A stretch of DNA of 64,000 nt from Arsukibacterium ikkense. GTDB taxonomy: Bacteria > Pseudomonadota > Gammaproteobacteria > Enterobacterales > Alteromonadaceae. Below the pieces are notes generated by a model, which was given only the letters and a program-made list of their open reading frames with translations, was not told the DNA's origin and made no database searches. The stretch spans positions 62,001 to 126,000 of the forward strand of contig NZ_LAHO01000009.1 of assembly GCF_000987775.1 (NCBI RefSeq), written 5' to 3'. The translations under genes and the position numbers were made by a program. Positions 1 to 8,016 of this stretch are shown here, piece after piece; the first letter of the stretch is position 1, and each line of letters begins with the position of its first letter.

Positions 1-1027
1 TGAACATCAGCTGGCCGCTATTTATCCAGGCCAGGCGCTAAGCGTGGAGTTACTGGCACTGCCGGGTGAGCAGCTGCAAGCCGAAGTATTATTGCTGGAG
101 CCGGTGGTCGATGCCAACCGGCGTACGGTGCGGGTGCGGGCGTTACTCGATAACCCAGAGGGGCGCTTAAAACCCGGTATGCTGGCCCGCGCCAGGTTGT
201 TGACTAGTTTGGATGATGCCTTGCTGATCCCGGTATCGGCAGTGCTGCAAACCGGCAAGCGGGCGCTGGTGTATGTGCAACGGGCTGCAGACACCCCGAC
301 TTTCGCTGGCCGTGAAATTACCCTCGGCCGACGCTTTAACGGCCAGTATCAGGTACTCTCCGGCCTTGAGGAAGGCGAACTGGTGGTCACTAAAGGGGCG
401 TTCCGGCTGGACAGTGAGCTGCAAATTCGTGGCCTGCCGAGCATGATGGCGCCGGATGGCGTAAGTGCTGATCCGCATGCCGCACATTTACCTGATAAAA
501 GCCCTGTGCAAAGCAATGTTAAAAGCCAAGTTAAAAAGACAGTAAAAACGACCACTCAGCAGCCAGCGCAGGACGATTTTCGTTTAACAGCAGCGGCAGA
601 GGCGGCATTACTGGCTGCGTATCAACAGGCGTATCTGGCACTAACGGTAGACGATTTAGCCGGCTGGCAGCAGGCTATGGCAGTGTTCTGGCAACAGGTG
701 GCGGCTATCGCCTGGCCGGATAATTTCCCTGGCATAGTGCGGGCACTGAATGCAGGCGCTGACAACCTGCAGCAAGTGACCAGCCTGGCTGAGGCCCGGC
801 AACAGTTTTACCGGCATAACCTGGGCTTATTGAGGCTGGCCGAGCTTGGCGTGCTGGCTGCTGGCTGGTATCAGGCGTATTGCCCGATGGCCCGCGCTGG
901 CGAGGGCGCTGCCTGGCTGCAACCGCAAGCTGAGCTGCTAAACCCCTATTTTGGCCCTGCCATGCTGCGTTGCGGCGATATTCAGCACCGCTTCGACCCT
1001 AAGGAGCAAAATCATGCCGGCCACTGA
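1..1027 (+). CDS. RND efflux periplasmic adaptor, CusB-like, 5' end missing
   Basis: The reading frame is open from base 2 and enters from outside the window, so only the C-terminal part of a membrane fusion protein is seen. The first 130 residues carry the beta-barrel and membrane-proximal part of CusB/CzcB-type adaptors (PVVDANRRTVRVRA, RLKPGMLARARL, LEEGELVVTKGAFRLDSE). A linker leads to a helical tail of about 150 residues, with YCPMA, WLQ, NPYFG and MLRCG motifs, which I read as a DUF3347-type domain found fused to some CusB proteins. It would link an inner-membrane RND pump to an outer-membrane channel for metal export, probably Cu/Ag. Its last 14 bases overlap the pump gene, so the two are translationally coupled. 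Confidence 0.85.
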   Translation, partial: EHQLAAIYPGQALSVELLALPGEQLQAEVLLLEPVVDANRRTVRVRALLDNPEGRLKPGMLARARLLTSLDDALLIPVSAVLQTGKRALVYVQRAADTPTFAGREITLGRRFNGQYQVLSGLEEGELVVTKGAFRLDSELQIRGLPSMMAPDGVSADPHAAHLPDKSPVQSNVKSQVKKTVKTTTQQPAQDDFRLTAAAEAALLAAYQQAYLALTVDDLAGWQQAMAVFWQQVAAIAWPDNFPGIVRALNAGADNLQQVTSLAEARQQFYRHNLGLLRLAELGVLAAGWYQAYCPMARAGEGAAWLQPQAELLNPYFGPAMLRCGDIQHRFDPKEQNHAGH

Positions 1028-4000
1028 GCAAAACGTGAAGTCAGGGTTTGATCGGCTGCTGGCTGGTTGCCTTAAGCAGAAATTACTGGTGTTGTTATTC
1101 AGTGGCTTGCTGTTAATTGTCGGGGTTGCTTATGCGCCTTTCGGTTGGCACACCGGCATGCCACTTAACCCGGTGGCGGTGGATGCTATTCCCAATCTTG
1201 GTGAAAACCAGCAAATTGTTTTTACTGACTGGCCTGGCCGCTCGCCGCAGGATGTGGAGGATCAGCTTAGTTATCCGCTTAGTGTCGCCTTAATGGGCGT
1301 ACCGGGCGTGAAGGACGTGCGTACCCTGTCGATGTTTGGCTTCTCCAGCATCGCCGTTATTTTTGATGAAGGTATTGAGTTTTATTGGGCGCGCAGCCGC
1401 TTGCTGGAAAAACTGGCCAGTTTACCGGCCAATACCCTGCCTGACGGCGTGCAACCTGCGCTCGGGCCCGATGCAACCGCACTGGGCCAGGTGTTCTGGT
1501 ACACCCTGGAAGGCCGCGACCCTGCCGGTAACCCTACCAGCGGCTGGGATTTAGAAGAAATACGCTCGGTGCAGGACTGGTATTTACGTACCGGCTTACT
1601 GGCGGCTGAAGGCATCAGTGAAGTCGCCTCTATTGGCGGTTATCAACGTGAATACCAGATTGAGGTAGACCCGGACTTGCTGCGTATTCATCAGGTCCGT
1701 TTCTCAGAGGTGACGGCGGCGGTAATGGCGGCTAATCTGGATGTCAGTGCCGGCAGCCGCGAAATTAATGGTGTTGAGTACCTGATCCGTGGTGTCGGTT
1801 TTATTAAAAGCTTGCAGGATATCGAGCAGGCGGTGGTGCGCCTGGCGGTGGATCTGACTCCTATCCGGGTGGCCGATGTGGCCCGGGTGCAGTTCGGGCC
1901 GGCTGCCCGGCGTGGTGCGCTGGATGTCAACGGCGCTGAAGCCGTCGGTGGCGTGGTCACAGTGCGCGAGGGCTATAATCCGCGCCAGGCCATCAGCAAT
2001 GTCAAACAACGCTTGCAGGAGGTAAGCCGCGGCTTACCGGCTAAGGCCGTGATTGACTGGCAGCACACCTCGGTGGCTGAGGTGGATGCTTTTGCCAGCA
2101 ACCGGCAACTGCCAGCGTGGCAGGGGCGGGATGATGCCGTGCAACAGGCCTGGCAGGCCTATTTACGCAGCGAGCCGCCCCAAGCCTGGCCTGCCTGGTT
2201 AACCTTAAGCCAGCTTACCGTAGTCCCCTTTTATGATCGCAGTGAGTTAATTGCCGAAACCCTGGGTACCCTGCAGGATGCGTTAACCCAGCAGTTGTTG
2301 GTTACCATGGTGGTGGTACTGGCGATGCTGCTGCATTTACGGGCAGCGCTGGCGGTTAGTTTAATGCTGCCAGCCGCCGTGCTGCTTAGCTTTATTGCGA
2401 TGAAGTGGCTGGCTATAGACGCTAACATCGTCGCACTGGCCGGTATTGCCATAGCTATTGGTACCATTGTCGATATGGGCATTATCGTCAGTGAAAACCT
2501 GCTACGGCAGCGTCAGCAGCGACCTGAACTGGGTGCTGCGCAGGCGGTGCTGCTGGCCGGCAAAGAAGTCGGGCCGGCTATTCTCACTGCCATTAGCACT
2601 ACAGTAATCAGCTTTTTACCGGTATTCACCATGACCGGCGCCGAAGGCAAACTCTTTGGTCCGTTGGCCTACACTAAAACCTTTGTGTTGCTGGCGGCGG
2701 CGTTACTGGCTTTAACGGTACTGCCGGTGCTGCTGAGTGTGTTATTCAATTGGCGCAAGCAGGATGTGGGGCGCGGATGGCGGCACTGGCTACTCAGCAG
2801 CCGGCGCTGGTGGCTATTAGCGGCATTAGTGGTGCTGTGTATCTGGCTGGGCTCAGCGCTGCTGTGGCTGGCTACAATACTGTATGCACTGGTGCTGCTG
2901 TGGCAACAATATAAAGCGCCGTTACTGGCCTGGCTTAGCCTGCAGTGGCCGGCTTTTGGCCACTATCGCAGCCGCTGGCAGCAGCTTGCTGGCCGCTTAC
3001 CGGTATCGGCCTGGCGGCTGGGCCATGGCTTACTGGTAGTGGCGGTACTGCTGAGTGTGGTCACCTTGCTTAGTCAGGTCTGGTTGCCACTGGGGCCGAT
3101 GCAAGGCGCCTTGGCGAACTGGCGCTTTGTGCTTTTGCTGCTGGCTTTGGTGCTCGGGTTTTTCTTTGTTTTTCTGTGGGCTTACCCTACTTTACTGCAG
3201 GGCTGTTTACGGCTGAAGTGGTTATTTCTGCTGCTGCCCCTGTTGTTGGTGGGCTATGGTGCTACCGTCTGGCTTGGCGCGCAGCATACCCTGAGCTGGC
3301 TGCCGGCGCTGTATAGCCGGCTTGGGGGGGATGCCGATCAGTTTCAGCAATCAGAGAGCTGGGTTCATTTAAGCCACCGTTATCCCGGCCTGGGTCGCGA
3401 GTTTATGCCGGCGCTGGACGAAGGTGCTTTTTTGTTAATGCCAAGCCTGATGCCGCATGCCTCGATAGCGGAAGCGCTGGCGGTACTACGGCAACAAGAT
3501 CAGGCCATTGCGGCTATACCCGAAGTGCGTACAGTAGTGGGTAAAATAGGCCGGGCCGATACCGCGCTCGATCCGGCGCCGCTGGGGATGATTGAAACGG
3601 TGATCCAGTATCACGGCGAATTTAAAACCGATGCCAATGGCCGGCGGTTGCATTTTCGTTTTGATAAGAGCAGCAATGACTTTGTGCGTGATAATGCTGG
3701 CCAGCTAATTGCCGATAGCGGTGGCCGGCCTTATCGGCAGTGGCGCGAGCATATTACCTCGCCAGATGATATCTGGCAGGAAATCGTGCGGGCGGCGCAG
3801 TTACCGGGGGTAACCTCGGCGCCGAAACTGCAGCCAATAGAAACCCGCCTACTAATGCTGCAAACCGGCATGCGGGCGGCGATGGGGGTGAAATTGTCGG
3901 CGCCGGATCTGGCCACGCTCGGCCAGCTAGCGCAGCAACTGGAGGCGATACTGCGAGAGGCGCCTGGGGTGCAGCCTGCTTCCGTTAACGCCGAACGGGT

Positions 4001-5051
4001 AGTTGGCCAGCCTTATCTGGAAATTCACCCCGACCGCGACGCCATTGCCCGTTATGGCCTGAGTATGCAGCAAGTGCAACAAACACTGGCAAGCGCTATT
4101 GGTGGCATGGATGCCGGGCGCTCGGTTGAAGGGCGCGAGCGTTATGGGATTACCGTACGTTATATGCGGGAGCAGCGCGATACGCTGGAGCAGCTGGCGG
4201 AGATCTTAATTGATACCCCGGCCGGTTACCCGATACCGTTAAGCCAACTGGCTGACATTCGTTATCAGCGCGGGCCGCAGATGATCCGCTCGGAGAATAC
4301 CTTTTTAACTGCTTATGTGACTTTTGGCAGCCAGCCTGGCTGGGCCGAAGTAGACGTGGTCGAAGCGGTAGCGGCCTATCTGGACAAGCAGCAGCAAGCC
4401 GGCGACTGGCAACTGCCAGCAGGTGCCAGTTACAGCTTTGCCGGCAGTTTTGAAAACCAGCAACGGGCGGCCACCACCTTGTTATGGGTGGTGCCACTAT
4501 CATTACTGCTGATTTTTATGCTGTTGTATCTGCAGTTCCGCCGGGTTAGTAGCACGCTGATTATTTTCAGCAGCATCGCCGTTGCCTGGGCTGGTGGCTT
4601 TATTATGCTCGACTGGTTTGCGCAAAGCTGGTTTTTAAATGTCAGCCTGTTCGATACTAACCTGCGCCAGCTGTTTCAGTTGCAGTCGTACAATTTAAGC
4701 ATCGCGGTATGGGTGGGGTTTCTGGCGTTATTTGGGATTGCGGTGGATGATGGCGTGGTGATGGCCAGTTATCTGAAACAGCAGTTTGCTGATGCCAGGC
4801 CGGCAAACCGCTCTGAGGTAAGAGAATTAGTAATGCAGGCCGCCATGAAACGCATTCGCCCTTGTCTGATGACCTCGGCTACCACCATACTGGCGTTGTT
4901 GCCGGTGTTAACCGCTACCGGCCGTGGCGCTGATTTAATGATCCCCATGGCGATACCAACCTTAGGTGGCATGCTGTTTGTGCTGCTAAGTGTGCTGCTG
5001 GTGCCGGTATTGTATTGTGCGGTGGAGGAAAGGAAATTGCGTACGAAATAA
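1014..5051 (+). CDS. Heavy-metal RND transporter, CusA/CzcA family, enlarged form
   Basis: Inner-membrane proton-driven pump of the heavy-metal efflux RND family. The start is ATG 1014, with AAGGAG seven bases upstream; an in-frame ATG at 951 has no ribosome site and lies inside the adaptor gene. Family marks include FTDWPGRSPQDVEDQLSYPL, MPALDEGAFLLMP and the membrane segment GIAIAIGTIVDMGIIVSEN with its conserved aspartate; a second such segment (AVDDGVVMASY) lies near the C-terminus. At 1345 residues it is about 300 longer than usual for the family. The excess lies in an insert near residues 380-430 and in a block of extra hydrophobic segments around residues 590-760. Substrate is inferred as Cu(I)/Ag(I) from the CusB-type partner. 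Confidence 0.9.
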   Translation: MPATEQNVKSGFDRLLAGCLKQKLLVLLFSGLLLIVGVAYAPFGWHTGMPLNPVAVDAIPNLGENQQIVFTDWPGRSPQDVEDQLSYPLSVALMGVPGVKDVRTLSMFGFSSIAVIFDEGIEFYWARSRLLEKLASLPANTLPDGVQPALGPDATALGQVFWYTLEGRDPAGNPTSGWDLEEIRSVQDWYLRTGLLAAEGISEVASIGGYQREYQIEVDPDLLRIHQVRFSEVTAAVMAANLDVSAGSREINGVEYLIRGVGFIKSLQDIEQAVVRLAVDLTPIRVADVARVQFGPAARRGALDVNGAEAVGGVVTVREGYNPRQAISNVKQRLQEVSRGLPAKAVIDWQHTSVAEVDAFASNRQLPAWQGRDDAVQQAWQAYLRSEPPQAWPAWLTLSQLTVVPFYDRSELIAETLGTLQDALTQQLLVTMVVVLAMLLHLRAALAVSLMLPAAVLLSFIAMKWLAIDANIVALAGIAIAIGTIVDMGIIVSENLLRQRQQRPELGAAQAVLLAGKEVGPAILTAISTTVISFLPVFTMTGAEGKLFGPLAYTKTFVLLAAALLALTVLPVLLSVLFNWRKQDVGRGWRHWLLSSRRWWLLAALVVLCIWLGSALLWLATILYALVLLWQQYKAPLLAWLSLQWPAFGHYRSRWQQLAGRLPVSAWRLGHGLLVVAVLLSVVTLLSQVWLPLGPMQGALANWRFVLLLLALVLGFFFVFLWAYPTLLQGCLRLKWLFLLLPLLLVGYGATVWLGAQHTLSWLPALYSRLGGDADQFQQSESWVHLSHRYPGLGREFMPALDEGAFLLMPSLMPHASIAEALAVLRQQDQAIAAIPEVRTVVGKIGRADTALDPAPLGMIETVIQYHGEFKTDANGRRLHFRFDKSSNDFVRDNAGQLIADSGGRPYRQWREHITSPDDIWQEIVRAAQLPGVTSAPKLQPIETRLLMLQTGMRAAMGVKLSAPDLATLGQLAQQLEAILREAPGVQPASVNAERVVGQPYLEIHPDRDAIARYGLSMQQVQQTLASAIGGMDAGRSVEGRERYGITVRYMREQRDTLEQLAEILIDTPAGYPIPLSQLADIRYQRGPQMIRSENTFLTAYVTFGSQPGWAEVDVVEAVAAYLDKQQQAGDWQLPAGASYSFAGSFENQQRAATTLLWVVPLSLLLIFMLLYLQFRRVSSTLIIFSSIAVAWAGGFIMLDWFAQSWFLNVSLFDTNLRQLFQLQSYNLSIAVWVGFLALFGIAVDDGVVMASYLKQQFADARPANRSEVRELVMQAAMKRIRPCLMTSATTILALLPVLTATGRGADLMIPMAIPTLGGMLFVLLSVLLVPVLYCAVEERKLRTK

Positions 5052-5178
5052 AGGGGTTCAACTGCAATACCCCATTTGGCTTGCCACAGCAACTCGTTCG
5101 AGCTGACGCCCTCACTCAGACACTCTGTGGCAACCAAATCGGGTTTCCAGTCTCACGCTTAAGCCCGAAAGCGAGAAT

Positions 5179-5268
5179 CGGATTACCCTAAGCCGACCGT
5201 TGAAGCCCTGGACGGGCGGAAACGAGCCCCCAGGGATGGGTTCACGGCGTGTCGGCGTGGGTAATCCG
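5179..5268. repeat. Long nested palindrome between convergent genes
   Basis: Three nested inverted pairs are seen: CGGATTACCC 5179-5188 with GGGTAATCCG 5259-5268, GCCGAC 5192-5197 with GTCGGC 5251-5256, and CCCTGG 5206-5211 with CCAGGG 5230-5235. The element fills the gap between the ends of the pump gene and the NhaC-type gene. There is no T-run, so it is not a textbook terminator. It resembles REP/MITE-like intergenic palindromes; only one copy is in this window. Confidence 0.7.
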
Positions 5269-5299
5269 GTTTGAAGCCTCTGCCAAATAGCTTCAAGTA

Positions 5300-6763
5300 T
5301 CAGGCAAGTGCTACAAAGCCAAAAAAGGCAATAATCGCTGCCAGCAACGCATAGGGGAACTGGGTTAGCGCGTGGCTCATCAGGTTACAGCCTGAGCCTT
5401 GCGCGGCCAGCACCGTCGAGTCACTGTAAAAACAGGCCTGGCTGCCAAACGAGCTGGCCGATAACAGCGCGCCTATTACCATTGGAATATTGGCATCTAC
5501 CGCTATCGCCAGAGGCATCACTATTGGAATAGACACCGCAAAAATACCCCAGCTGGAGCCGGTCACAAAGGCCAGCAGCGCCATGGCTATAAATACCAGT
5601 GCCGGTAACATCTGCGCTGTCATATAAGGCGCCAGATTTTCAATCACATACAGCGGTAAGCCTAACTGATCGCAAACATCTTTAAAGGTAAAGGCGGCAA
5701 TTACCGTACAAATGGCCGGCAGCATGGTTTTAAAGCCATGCATCATCAGCTCCATCATTTCGGTAAATGGCATTAAGCGTTGTGCCATATACATCGGGAT
5801 AGTTACTATAAAGGTCAGGATCAGCGCCGGCCAGATTTCGGCTTCAAACCAGATAGTAAAGCCAATCAGCATCAGCATCGGCAGCAAAAAGTTATACAGC
5901 TTGCCGCCTTTCTTATCAGAGGCATCAAATTCCTCTTCAAAGGCATCCACGGCAAAATCATCGCTGGTATGCGTATGCGATGCTGCCGTTTCCGCTGGGG
6001 CATCGACATTGCCACTGGACATTTGTGCCGCAAGTTCGGCTTTTTTCATTGGCCCTATTAACGGTACCACTCCTAAAATCACCAGTGGCACTAAGATCAG
6101 TGCCAGCCAGGCGTAAATCATGTACGGAATGGCTGAGATATAGGTTTTAATGCCGTTTGGGTCGGTGTCCGGTGCTATGCCATTGGCCACCAGTAAGCCG
6201 CCAAAAAAGATGGCCCAGGTAGAAATGGGCACCAATACGCACATCGGTGCAGCGGTAGAGTCGACCACATAGGCCAGCATTTCGCGCGATACTTTGTATT
6301 TGTCGGTAATGCGCTTCATGGTTTCGCCCACTGTCAGCGCATTTAAATAATCATCAATAAAGATAATTAAGCCCAGCAAATAAGTCATAAACAGCGAGGG
6401 TTTGCGGCCACTGGCATACTGCTGAGCCATGCGCCCAAAGGCAAAGGCACCACCGGTATGCACCAGCAGCGCTATTAAGGCACCAAAGCCACCACAAACT
6501 AAAATTAACCAGCCGATGGTTTCATCCTGCATCACCCGCACTGAGGTTTCGCCTAAATTAAATAAGGCGTCAGTGGGGGAGATCAGTAATAAGCCGGCAG
6601 CGGCGCCCAGCACTAACGCCAGAATAGGGCGTTTCAGCCAGATAGCGAAGGCTAGCACCACCAGGGCAGGGACTAAACTTAGTGCACTGGGTGCAATAGC
6701 GGCCGCTTCGACCGCCGCAGCCACAGGTTCGGCAATACTTTCCAAGGCGTTATCTGCTGACAT
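5300..6763 (-). CDS. NhaC-family Na+/H+ antiporter
   Basis: Polytopic inner-membrane protein of 487 residues with about a dozen hydrophobic segments. Sequence marks of the NhaC superfamily (sodium/proton or related organic-acid antiporters) include IDDYLNALTVGETMKRITDK, DSTAAPMCVLVPISTWAIFF and a C-terminal SSFGSQACFYSDST segment. A charged, His-containing loop of about 40 residues follows residue 240. The ATG follows a GAGAAGAAG-type ribosome site. The gene stands alone and converges on the RND pump gene. The family is clear; the actual substrate (Na+, malate/lactate or another ion pair) cannot be told from sequence. Confidence 0.85.
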   Translation of the reverse strand: MSADNALESIAEPVAAAVEAAAIAPSALSLVPALVVLAFAIWLKRPILALVLGAAAGLLLISPTDALFNLGETSVRVMQDETIGWLILVCGGFGALIALLVHTGGAFAFGRMAQQYASGRKPSLFMTYLLGLIIFIDDYLNALTVGETMKRITDKYKVSREMLAYVVDSTAAPMCVLVPISTWAIFFGGLLVANGIAPDTDPNGIKTYISAIPYMIYAWLALILVPLVILGVVPLIGPMKKAELAAQMSSGNVDAPAETAASHTHTSDDFAVDAFEEEFDASDKKGGKLYNFLLPMLMLIGFTIWFEAEIWPALILTFIVTIPMYMAQRLMPFTEMMELMMHGFKTMLPAICTVIAAFTFKDVCDQLGLPLYVIENLAPYMTAQMLPALVFIAMALLAFVTGSSWGIFAVSIPIVMPLAIAVDANIPMVIGALLSASSFGSQACFYSDSTVLAAQGSGCNLMSHALTQFPYALLAAIIAFFGFVALA

Positions 6764-7122
6764 TTCTTCTTCTCAAGTAACACTCCGGCAGGCCGGAACA
6801 AGGTTGTTAAACCGTTGCAGCAGATATCTCAAGGCAACGGAGCGCTGGTTAATAGTGCTGGTTTCAGTAAGTTAAAAACCAGTTGGCAATAATATCAAAA
6901 AATTATTTTTCTACCAGAAAATTGTCTAGCGCGCATATCAGGCTTAGTGCACCTGCCAGGGAATAGCGTGTTATCTGTCATAAAAATTTACAGAACTAGC
7001 GAGGCGTTTACATAAATGCCAATAAAAACAGTGAATTAAAAATTGGCCTGGATAATGCTTTATATATTGGGAAAGCGAATACTAGCGGTTGTTCGCCCGT
7101 TTGTTCCAACAAGGAGATTATT
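6764..7122. other. Intergenic region upstream of two divergent genes
   Basis: 359 bases between the divergent antiporter and PEP-CTERM genes. The right half is AT-rich and holds the sigma-54-like site listed separately and the AAGGAG ribosome site at 7111-7116. I see no small ORF with a ribosome site and no RNA gene. Confidence 0.6.
7043..7060 (+). promoter_or_regulatory. Sigma-54-like -24/-12 promoter of the PEP-CTERM gene
   Basis: TTGGCCTGGATAATGCTT has the invariant GG (7045-7046) and GC (7057-7058) separated by ten bases, as RpoN promoters do. It lies about 65 bases before the ATG. PEP-CTERM genes in exosortase bacteria are often under RpoN with the PrsK/PrsR pair, so the match fits the gene. 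No activator gene is in the window. Confidence 0.5.
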
Positions 7123-7932
7123 ATGAACAAATTTTACAAAGGTATGTTGGCGGGTGCCGCACTATTGGTCGCGCCATTTACTCAGGCAGCAGTGATTGAA
7201 TGGTCTTACACCGTTACGATTGAATGGACAGGTGCTAATTTTACTAACGGCGGTGCTAACGCTAACGCTATTCAGAACGACACTTTAATTAGCTGGGGTA
7301 ATGCGGCGGGTGATCATACCGACCCAACCCAGAATGCGGCAAATTCACGTAGCGGTCTGGAAATCAGTGATTCACCGGCAAATGGTTTTGTGTTTACTAA
7401 TGACATGACGCCATCGCCAACCAATACCATTACTCATTACAATAATGCTATCAGTAACGTGTATGACACTTTAACTGTTGCTACCTTACTGGCCACGCTG
7501 AATTTAACGCCAGTAAACCCTGCGGGCCCGGCAGCGCCGGAATTTACCACTAATTTCCAGGTAAGATTTATTGAAACGCCGAATACCGCACCTTGTGGTT
7601 TTCCGGTAGATACGGTGTGTGATGATATCTTTGTGCTGGAATTTGGTGCCTTAAATACCGCCTTTGAGTATGACGGTGTGATGTACTTTGCCAGTATTGT
7701 TGAATTATCTGGTAACTTAACTGCGCTGCCAAATGCCACCTGCGCCGCAGCGGGTGCAGCTAATGGTTGTTTAGGTTTCACCACGCCAGAGAGAGCTTTC
7801 ACTCCGGCTCAGTTTGGTTTCTTAATCACCACTCGCCCAGTTAACGTACCAGAGCCAGCGATGTTAGGTATGTTTGGTTTAGGCTTGTTAGGTTTAAGAG
7901 CTTTCGGCCGTCGCCGTTTAGCAAAGAAATAA
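7123..7932 (+). CDS. PEP-CTERM sorting-domain protein
   Basis: 269 residues. An N-terminal signal peptide (hydrophobic core LAGAALLVAPF, likely cut after TQA) precedes a beta-rich, Asn/Thr-rich secreted body with four cysteines. The C-terminus is a PEP-CTERM signal: VPEPAMLGMFGLGLLG, a short hydrophobic stretch, then a basic RRR tail. Such proteins are exported, processed by exosortase at the PEP motif and placed on the surface or in the exopolysaccharide matrix. The body itself is not recognised. AAGGAG precedes the ATG by six bases and a strong terminator follows. No exosortase or polysaccharide gene is nearby, so it is an orphan target. Confidence 0.85.
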   Translation: MNKFYKGMLAGAALLVAPFTQAAVIEWSYTVTIEWTGANFTNGGANANAIQNDTLISWGNAAGDHTDPTQNAANSRSGLEISDSPANGFVFTNDMTPSPTNTITHYNNAISNVYDTLTVATLLATLNLTPVNPAGPAAPEFTTNFQVRFIETPNTAPCGFPVDTVCDDIFVLEFGALNTAFEYDGVMYFASIVELSGNLTALPNATCAAAGAANGCLGFTTPERAFTPAQFGFLITTRPVNVPEPAMLGMFGLGLLGLRAFGRRRLAKK

Positions 7933-7960
7933 GCAGCTTATCTCGCCATTAAGTAAATAA

Positions 7961-7987
7961 AAACCGGAGCTTGCTCCGGTTTTTTTA
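7961..7987 (+). terminator. Rho-independent terminator
   Basis: ACCGGAGC-TT-GCTCCGGT stem (7963-7980) followed by seven T and preceded by an A-run. It can end both the PEP-CTERM gene and, on the other strand, valS. Confidence 0.9.
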
Positions 7988-8016
7988 TGTTTGCAGATGC
8001 CAGCTGACAGCGGTAT

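Noticed and set aside
951..1013. Upstream start for the CusA-like pump
   Set aside because: No ribosome site; the extra residues are the adaptor gene read in another frame. ATG 1014 has AAGGAG.
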